Position numbers and translations under genes: made by a program. DNA of 16,649 bases from DAIDKA01 sp035485475 (GTDB lineage: Bacteria > Pseudomonadota > Gammaproteobacteria > Steroidobacterales > Steroidobacteraceae), in the NCBI GenBank assembly GCA_035485475.1, contig DATHOA010000310.1, forward strand, positions 1 through 16,649, in the 5' to 3' direction. Under the pieces are notes generated by a model that was given only the letters and a program-made list of their open reading frames with translations, had not been told where the DNA came from and did not search any database. Positions 11,540 to 16,649 of this stretch are shown piece by piece (within the stretch, counting starts at the first letter, position 1; every line of letters begins with the position of its first letter).

Positions 11540-14005
11540 ATGGGACCGACACCCCCTCTGCCGGCCTGGGCGCTGACCGCACTTGCGAGCCTGACGCTGT
11601 GTTTTGCGGCCTGTTCCACGACGGCGCCATCGACGCCCAAGAGCCACGCTCGCCCCGCGACCGCCGCAGTACCGCCGGCCCCCCTCCCCACCCCGCCTCC
11701 GGCGCCGCCGGAGGTTGCACCCGATGCGGCCGTCGCCGCCACCGCGCCGCCGGCAGCGCCTGCACCTCCCGTGCTCACGGGCGGTGCGCCCGCGGTGGCG
11801 CGCGCCGCCGAAGCGCCGGCGCCACGCGTACTCGACAAACTGTTTCCCCAGCCGCCGGCGCTCGACCGGGACGTGAATTTCTGGATCCGTGTCTATACCG
11901 AAATCGGGACCAACGCGGGGTTTCTCCACGATCAGTACAATCTCGGTGTCGTCTACGAGACGCTGCAGTTTGGACCGGAGACCTCCGCACGACAGCGCGA
12001 GCGCATGGTCGCCGCGGCGCGCGAGCGCATCATCGCCTCGCTGAAGCGCATCGCGCACGCCACCGGCACCCTGTCGCCGGAGGACCAGCATATCCGCGAC
12101 ATGTGGGGCGATGCCTACTCGCCCGCGCGGTTGCTCAGCGCCGTGGAAGATGTGCGCTTTCAGCTCGGCCAGGCCGATCGCTTTCGCGAAGGACTGCTGC
12201 GCTCGGGACTGTGGCAGGACCACATCATCCAGACTCTGACCGATCTGGGTATGCCCCCGGAACTGGGTGTGCTGCCGCATGTGGAGTCATCCTTCAACGC
12301 AGCCGCATATTCCAAGGCCGGGGCTGCGGGCCTGTGGCAGTTCATGCGTTCGACGGGCCGGCGTTACATGCGCATTGATTCGGCGGTGGACGATCGCATG
12401 GATCCGTTTCGTGCCACCGAGGCTGCCGCCCAGCTGCTGAGCTTCAATTACCGCCTGCTCGGTACCTGGCCGCTGGCCCTGACCGCCTACAACCACGGCG
12501 CCGAGGGCATGCGCCGGGCCAAGGCGCAGGTGGGCTCGGATGACATCGTGAAGGTGCTGCGCAACTACCACAGCCCGAGTTTTGGATTCGCCTCGCGCAA
12601 CTACTACGTGTCGTTCCTCGCCGCGCTGACCGTGGACCGCAATCCGGATAAGTACTTCGGTCCCATCAAGCGTGAGCCCCAGGCGAAGTTCCGGGAAGTG
12701 AGCATGCCGGGGTTTGTGACGGTGAGCGCGCTCACCCATGCACTGCACATCAGCGCCGATCAGCTGCGGCGGCTGAACCCGGCCTTGCTGCCGGCGTGCT
12801 GGGAGGGCCAGCGCCGTGTGCCGAAGGGATACGTGCTGCGCCTGCCACTCAATGGGCCGGACTGGACCACGGACATGCTGGCCGCCCGACTGTCGCCCTC
12901 CGACCTGCAGGCCCGGCAGACCGTGCCCGAGAAGCGCAAGGTCATGAAGGGCGAAACGCTGGCCAGTATCGCCGCCGATTACGGCATGAAGCCGGGCGAG
13001 CTGGCGCGACTCAATGGCTTCAGCGCCCGCCGGCGACTGCGGCCCGGCTGGTTCGTGCGCGTGCCGGAAGCGAGCCCGGTGCGCGTCGCGAAAGTGGATC
13101 ATGGTACGGATCAAGTCGCGAGTGGCGTGGAGCCGGCGGCAACCGCCGGCGCGGCCACGCCCGGTGGTGCCGGTGAAACGGTGGCAGCCTCGTCCGCGCC
13201 GCCCAGCCCCGCAAGTGCGCCAGAGGTGGTGGCGGCGAATGGGTCGGCTCCGTCCAGCGCGCCGCTGGTGGTGGCGGCCAATGCGCCCGACACCTCGGAT
13301 GCGGCGGCGCCGGGCACCGGCCTGGTGGCGGCAAACGCGACTCCGGAGTCGGGCGCCGCCCCGGTCGCGCCCGATGTCGAGCCGGAGACCAGCGCCGGTG
13401 GCGTATCACCGCAGGTGGCGCAGCAGGAGAGTGAGCAGGACGCACGCGCGGTGGCGCAGGAGAAACCGCTCACGCCCTCCCAGCCGGTGTCGGCCAAGCA
13501 GGCCGAGGCCATCACGCCGGGTCTGGGGCCCACCCAGGTCGTCGCGGCCGACAATGCGGATGCGACGGACTACTCCGTGGGCGGGGATGACACCATCGTA
13601 GTGGCCGGGACGGAAACCCTGGGCTACTACGCGGGTTGGCTCGACGTGAGCGTCGCGAGGCTGCGTGCCTTGAATCACCTGCGCGGCAAGGCGGCGGTGC
13701 GCATTGGCCACAAGGTGAAGCTGGATTTTGCGAACAGTTCGCATGAGAAATTTGAATCACAACGCCGCGATTATCACCGCCAGTTGCAGGCCGCGTACTT
13801 TGCGTCGCACCGGATTTCGGGCACGCAGGTACACGTGGTGCGATCCGGGGATTCGTTCTGGAGCCTGCGGCATCGCTTCGGTGATCTGCCGGTATGGCTG
13901 CTGCAGCAGTACAACCCGGATGCGTCCTTTGATGACCTGAAGGCCGGCACGCAGATCATCGTGCCGCGTGTCGAGGACCTCGGCAGCGCCGCTGGGGAAA
14001 ATTGA
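11540..14005 (+). CDS. mltD: MltD-like lytic transglycosylase lipoprotein with LysM domains
   Basis: The 821-aa protein starts with a lipoprotein signal (LASLTLCFAAC, lipidated Cys25, then Ser26, which favours the outer membrane). A Pro/Ala-rich spacer (27-95) leads to a family-1 lytic transglycosylase domain (about 225-375) with catalytic Glu249 in PHVESSF, GLWQFM at 264-269 and LTAYNHG at 314-320. It would cleave the glycan strands of peptidoglycan to 1,6-anhydro ends. A degenerate LysM (about 391-436) and three clearer LysM modules (464-509, 685-730, 763-809) bind peptidoglycan. The third is separated by an Ala/Val/Pro linker of some 150 residues (528-680) with four VAAN/VAAD repeats. E. 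coli MltD is about 450 aa, so this is an enlarged form. The start has a good ribosome binding site. Confidence 0.88.
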   Translation: MGPTPPLPAWALTALASLTLCFAACSTTAPSTPKSHARPATAAVPPAPLPTPPPAPPEVAPDAAVAATAPPAAPAPPVLTGGAPAVARAAEAPAPRVLDKLFPQPPALDRDVNFWIRVYTEIGTNAGFLHDQYNLGVVYETLQFGPETSARQRERMVAAARERIIASLKRIAHATGTLSPEDQHIRDMWGDAYSPARLLSAVEDVRFQLGQADRFREGLLRSGLWQDHIIQTLTDLGMPPELGVLPHVESSFNAAAYSKAGAAGLWQFMRSTGRRYMRIDSAVDDRMDPFRATEAAAQLLSFNYRLLGTWPLALTAYNHGAEGMRRAKAQVGSDDIVKVLRNYHSPSFGFASRNYYVSFLAALTVDRNPDKYFGPIKREPQAKFREVSMPGFVTVSALTHALHISADQLRRLNPALLPACWEGQRRVPKGYVLRLPLNGPDWTTDMLAARLSPSDLQARQTVPEKRKVMKGETLASIAADYGMKPGELARLNGFSARRRLRPGWFVRVPEASPVRVAKVDHGTDQVASGVEPAATAGAATPGGAGETVAASSAPPSPASAPEVVAANGSAPSSAPLVVAANAPDTSDAAAPGTGLVAANATPESGAAPVAPDVEPETSAGGVSPQVAQQESEQDARAVAQEKPLTPSQPVSAKQAEAITPGLGPTQVVAADNADATDYSVGGDDTIVVAGTETLGYYAGWLDVSVARLRALNHLRGKAAVRIGHKVKLDFANSSHEKFESQRRDYHRQLQAAYFASHRISGTQVHVVRSGDSFWSLRHRFGDLPVWLLQQYNPDASFDDLKAGTQIIVPRVEDLGSAAGEN
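13226..13552 (+). repeat. VAAN-type repeats in the linker of the lytic transglycosylase
   Basis: Four copies of a five-residue motif occur within the low-complexity linker: VVAAN at 13226-13240 and 13268-13282, LVAAN at 13322-13336 and VVAAD at 13538-13552. The DNA of the first two is nearly the same (GTGGTGGCGGC core). This suggests repeat-driven linker growth. Confidence 0.5.
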
Positions 14006-14056
14006 GAAGTCTGTCGGCAAATGGCGCCAGTTCAGGTGCGCATGTGACGGACGTAC

Positions 14057-14086
14057 TTCGCCTAAAAACCGCTTAGACCCTATAAT
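14057..14086 (+). promoter_or_regulatory. Promoter with perfect -10 box for the L,D-transpeptidase gene
   Basis: TATAAT at 14081-14086 is a perfect sigma70 -10 box. The -35 is poor (TTCGCC at 14057-14062, 18 bp spacing). The expected transcription start, about 14093, falls directly on the ATG at 14094, and there is no Shine-Dalgarno sequence, so the mRNA is probably leaderless. Confidence 0.65.
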
Positions 14087-14093
14087 TGCCGAC

Positions 14094-14714
14094 ATGTGTG
14101 ATCGATCGAAGTTGACCTGCGTGCGCAGGCTCGCGCACCCCGCCGTACTGGCGCTGGTCGTGGCGCTTGCGATCGGCGTGGCCGCGCCTGCGGCCACCGC
14201 CATCGGCAAGCCGCACAGCCCCACCAAGGAAACGGCCCGCGACCAGGCGGACTCGAGCGCCAGCGACAACAGCGCTATTCCCGCGCCGCTGCTCGCCGAT
14301 CGGGTCATCGTGCGCAAGTCCGAACGGCAGATGTACCTGATGCACGGCGCCACCGTATTGCGCAGCTATCGCGTGGCCCTCGGACTGAACCCGGTGGGAC
14401 CGAAGGAGCAGGAGGGCGACTCGCGCACTCCCGAAGGACATTACCAGCTGACCCGCCGCAATCCGCATAGCGAGTACTTCCTGTCGATCCAGGTGTCCTA
14501 CCCGAACGACAAGGATCTGCAGCGGGCGCGGCGCAACCGCCTGACGCCGGGCGGCGCGATCATGATCCACGGCCTGCCCAATGACCTGCGACGCGAACCG
14601 TCCTATTACGAGCAGCGCGACTGGACCGATGGCTGCATCGCGGTGTCCGACTCGGACATGCTCGAGATCTGGTTGATGACCCCGCAGGACGTCCCGATCG
14701 ACATCCTGCCGTAG
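14094..14714 (+). CDS. L,D-transpeptidase (YkuD domain), exported or membrane-anchored
   Basis: The 206-aa protein has an N-terminal hydrophobic segment (about 15-36: HPAVLALVVALAIGVAAPAA), a signal peptide or anchor. A YkuD catalytic domain follows at about 69-205: VIVRKSERQMYLMHG, DSRTPEGHYQL, then His159 in IMIHGLPND and Cys181 in DWTDGCIAVSDSDM. These are the catalytic His and nucleophilic Cys of L,D-transpeptidases, which form 3-3 peptidoglycan cross-links or attach proteins to the wall; some members are hydrolases. The start is ATG 14094, directly at the expected transcription start; a longer frame from 13968 begins inside the lytic transglycosylase gene and has no signal peptide. The gene follows the transglycosylase by 88 nt with its own promoter, so the two are related in function but probably separately controlled. 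Confidence 0.87.
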   Translation: MCDRSKLTCVRRLAHPAVLALVVALAIGVAAPAATAIGKPHSPTKETARDQADSSASDNSAIPAPLLADRVIVRKSERQMYLMHGATVLRSYRVALGLNPVGPKEQEGDSRTPEGHYQLTRRNPHSEYFLSIQVSYPNDKDLQRARRNRLTPGGAIMIHGLPNDLRREPSYYEQRDWTDGCIAVSDSDMLEIWLMTPQDVPIDILP

Positions 14715-14747
14715 ACTGCCGACCCGGAAGCGATTTCATCGAGCATC

Positions 14748-16136
14748 GTGAATACCAGCAGCATCATTGTCCCGGATTCGGTCGACGCCCTGGTCGCCCC
14801 GCGCGGCAGCCTCGAGAACCTGTCCCAGGAGGAGATCACCAAGCTGCTGGACACCAGTCACAGCGGCCTGCACGGGCTGTTCCGCAAGTGTGCGCTGGCG
14901 GTGCTCAATACCGGCAACGACACCGACAACGCCAAGGAAATCCTCGAGCGCTATGCCGACTTCGACATCGAGGTGGTGCGCCACGCCCGCGGCATCAAGC
15001 TGGAAATGCGCCATGCCCCGGCCACGGCCTTTGTCGACGGGGAAATGATCCGCGGCATCAAGGAGCACCTGTTCGCGGTGCTGCGGGATGTCATCTATAT
15101 CGCCGACCAGATCATCGACAGCCGGGTGGTGTCACTCACCGATTCCGGTGCGGTCACGAACACCGTGTTTCGCATCCTGCGCAACGCGCGCGCGCTCGAG
15201 TACAAGGGCTACCCCAACCTGGTCGTGTGCTGGGGCGGGCACTCGATCGGTGATGCGGAATATCACTACACCAAGCGGGTCGGGTATGAGATGGGCCTGC
15301 GCGGCCTGGATGTGTGCACCGGTTGTGGTCCGGGCGCCATGAAGGGTCCGATGAAGGGCGCGACCATCGGGCATGCCAAGCAGCGCGCCGCCCAGAGCCG
15401 CTACATCGGCCTCACCGAGCCCGGGATCATTGCCGCGGAGCCGCCCAATCCCATCGTCAGCGAGCTGGTGATTCTGCCCGACATCGAAAAACGCCTCGAG
15501 GCCTTTGTGCGGATGGGCCATGGCATCGTGGTATTTCCCGGCGGCGCCGGCACGGCCGAGGAGATCCTGTATCTGACCGGCCTGCTGCTCGATCCGGCCA
15601 ATGCGCACCAGCCTTTTCCGGTGGTGCTGACCGGACCGGCCGCCAGCGCCGGCTACTTCGAGCACATCCTGCGCTTCGTCGAAGCGACCTTGGGCCGTCA
15701 GGCCGTGCAGCGCCTGGAGGTGATCATCGATGATCCCGCGGCGGTGGCGCGGCGCATGGTCGCCGGCATGGAGACCGTCCGCGCGTTCCGGCGCGAGCGC
15801 AGCGACTCCTACAATTTCAACTGGTTGCTGTCCGTTGGCATCGAGCTGCAGCGTCCCTTCCAGGTTTCTCACGAGTCGATGCGCTCGCTGGTGCTGTCGC
15901 GTGCGCAGCCCGCGCATATGCTGGCGGCGAATCTGCGGCGCGCCTTCTCCGGCATCGTCACCGGCAATGTGAAGGACTACGGCGTGCAGGCCATCGAACA
16001 GCTCGGGCCGTACGAGCTGACCGGTGATCCGAATGTCATGCGCCTGCTGGATGAGTTGCTCACCGCGTTCGTCGCGCAAGGACGCATGAAATTGCCGGGC
16101 TCGGTCTACCGTCCGTGCTATCGTCTTGTTGCGTGA
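14748..16136 (+). CDS. ppnN: Nucleotide 5'-monophosphate nucleosidase PpnN
   Basis: The 462-aa protein matches E. coli PpnN (YgdH, about 454 aa) over its whole length: the N-terminal domain (LFRKCALAVLNTGNDTDNAK, FDIEVVRHARGIKLE, AFVDGEMIRG, LFAVLRDVIYIAD), then the LOG/Rossmann core with GGHSI (163-167) and PGGAGTAEE (264-272), and a C-terminal domain. PpnN cleaves purine and pyrimidine nucleoside monophosphates to free base and ribose 5-phosphate in the cytoplasm, and in E. coli is stimulated by (p)ppGpp. The GTG start at 14748 lies 33 nt after the transpeptidase gene; the ribosome binding site is weak (GGAAG about 17 nt away, or GAG 4 nt away). It may be read from the transpeptidase promoter. 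Confidence 0.93.
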   Translation: MNTSSIIVPDSVDALVAPRGSLENLSQEEITKLLDTSHSGLHGLFRKCALAVLNTGNDTDNAKEILERYADFDIEVVRHARGIKLEMRHAPATAFVDGEMIRGIKEHLFAVLRDVIYIADQIIDSRVVSLTDSGAVTNTVFRILRNARALEYKGYPNLVVCWGGHSIGDAEYHYTKRVGYEMGLRGLDVCTGCGPGAMKGPMKGATIGHAKQRAAQSRYIGLTEPGIIAAEPPNPIVSELVILPDIEKRLEAFVRMGHGIVVFPGGAGTAEEILYLTGLLLDPANAHQPFPVVLTGPAASAGYFEHILRFVEATLGRQAVQRLEVIIDDPAAVARRMVAGMETVRAFRRERSDSYNFNWLLSVGIELQRPFQVSHESMRSLVLSRAQPAHMLAANLRRAFSGIVTGNVKDYGVQAIEQLGPYELTGDPNVMRLLDELLTAFVAQGRMKLPGSVYRPCYRLVA

Positions 16137-16284
16137 CATAACGCTTCGCAAAAAGCGACGCACCAATCCTTGGCCGAAAGATCTCGCGCGCGCCGTTGGT
16201 GGTCAACGATCGCTGTGACCCAGTTCCTGTAGGTTTGCGGTCCAGACTCCGTACGCTGGTGGCAACCACTTTAGGAGTTGTCGC

Positions 16285-16533
16285 ATGAACTCATCAGACA
16301 GGACGCGGGGTGATCCGCTAGGTGCCCCGGCAGATTCCGCAGCACTGGTCCCCGCCATGGCCCCGCCGCTGGTGGGCACGGAGGAGTACGGCTCGTGGCT
16401 GGATCGCATGCAGCGGGCGCGTACGCGCCATGCAGCGATCACCCGCAACCTTTACACCTGGAGCAACTACAAGAGCTGGGCCGATCAGGTGAAGGGATCG
16501 TGGGAACCGGAGGCGGATCCGAAGCGCAAGTAA
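16285..16533 (+). CDS. Small hypothetical protein
   Basis: The 82-aa frame has a strong ribosome binding site (AGGAG, 7 nt before ATG 16285), which is the best evidence that it is real. The N-terminal half is Pro/Ala-rich (PLGAPADSAALVPAMAPPLV) and probably disordered. The C-terminal half looks folded and aromatic (EEYGSWLDRMQRARTRHAAI, then NLYTWSNYKSWADQVKGSWE), with several Trp and Tyr. There is no signal peptide and no known domain that I recognise. It follows ppnN by 148 nt, a stretch with no terminator or promoter that I can fix. Function unknown. Confidence 0.65.
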   Translation: MNSSDRTRGDPLGAPADSAALVPAMAPPLVGTEEYGSWLDRMQRARTRHAAITRNLYTWSNYKSWADQVKGSWEPEADPKRK

Positions 16534-16537
16534 GGCT

Positions 16538-16649
16538 TCAGACGATTTTGGCGCGGGCTTCGGATTTCACTTCACGGGCTGCGGGTCGCTGCGCGGCCCC
16601 TGGGCTCTGCAGCCAGGCGGTGAGCGGCTCCCAGGCCTGAGTGTCCTCC
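16538..16649 (-). CDS. Probable C-terminal end of a minus-strand gene (partial)
   Basis: The minus strand is open from the right window edge to TGA at 16540-16538 and encodes 36 codons ending in KSEARAKIV, with WEPLTAWLQ near the left of the fragment. The piece is too short for a family call. The convergent placement and the lack of any plus-strand gene here make a real gene plausible. Confidence 0.4.
   Translation of the reverse strand, partial: EDTQAWEPLTAWLQSPGAAQRPAAREVKSEARAKIV

Noticed and set aside
11507..12280. 257-aa minus-strand frame over the start of the lytic transglycosylase
   Set aside because: Low-complexity Arg/Gly translation in a GC-rich spacer region, opposite a lipoprotein signal and catalytic domain.
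13014..13601. 195-aa plus-strand frame full of Arg and Pro
   Set aside because: It is an out-of-frame reading of the transglycosylase linker, whose Ala/Val codons give Arg/Pro in this frame.
16138..16156. Terminator after ppnN (CGCTT with AAGCG)
   Set aside because: Only a 5-bp stem with an A-rich loop and no following T-run; not convincing.
15132..16166. 344-aa open frame on the minus strand across ppnN
   Set aside because: It lies wholly antisense to a confidently identified gene; its His/Arg/Gly-rich translation shows no domain. Such frames are common where third-position GC is high.
1..16649. CRISPR arrays, tRNA or rRNA genes, insertion sequences, attachment sites
   Set aside because: No regularly spaced repeats, cloverleaf sequences, transposase motifs or paired terminal repeats were seen on reading both strands.

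Overview
The window (16,649 bp) is a high-GC, densely coded bacterial chromosome segment. PpnN, an MltD-type lytic transglycosylase with LysM domains, a YkuD L,D-transpeptidase with an export signal and an alkyltransferase-like DNA repair protein together point to a Gram-negative proteobacterium. A gammaproteobacterium of the Xanthomonadales/Nevskiales/Steroidobacteraceae kind is my guess; this is inference from gene content, not from a marker gene. I see no rRNA, tRNA, CRISPR array, insertion sequence or phage gene.

Layout. (1) 2-3022, plus strand: the 3' part of an M24 metallopeptidase gene, then a tight run of a nitrilase-family amidohydrolase, a class I SAM methyltransferase, a small HExxH protein and a small secreted protein. 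The end of this run is clearly poorer in GC (47% over 2761-2880) than the rest of the window (75% at 13201-13260). (2) 3168-5146, plus: an aldo/keto reductase and an orphan ParB-domain protein with no ParA beside it. (3) 5156-7665, minus: an exported TPR protein translationally coupled (ATGA overlap) to an XRE/MmyB-type regulator. (4) 7785-10179, plus, divergent from (3): a PadR regulator, a HAAS/DUF1700-type membrane protein and an exported alpha/beta hydrolase, each overlapping the next by 4 nt. A dyad overlaps the promoter in front of padR. (5) 10218-11071, minus: a small secreted His/Arg-rich protein and an alkyltransferase-like (ATL) protein. A strong minus-strand intrinsic terminator lies only 16 nt before the ATL start codon. 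(6) 11540-16136, plus: a cell-envelope module (MltD-like lipoprotein with LysM domains, L,D-transpeptidase) followed by the nucleotide nucleosidase gene ppnN. (7) 16285-16649: a small hypothetical gene and probably the C-terminal end of a minus-strand gene.

How they may work together. The padR-HAAS-hydrolase unit resembles known PadR/HAAS regulatory pairs in which a membrane sensor-like protein is co-expressed with its repressor; here an exported hydrolase is the apparent cargo. The lytic transglycosylase and L,D-transpeptidase both act on peptidoglycan. The nitrilase/methyltransferase/HExxH/secreted-protein run has no pathway I recognise and is the best candidate for something undescribed, though nothing in the sequence proves that it forms one system.
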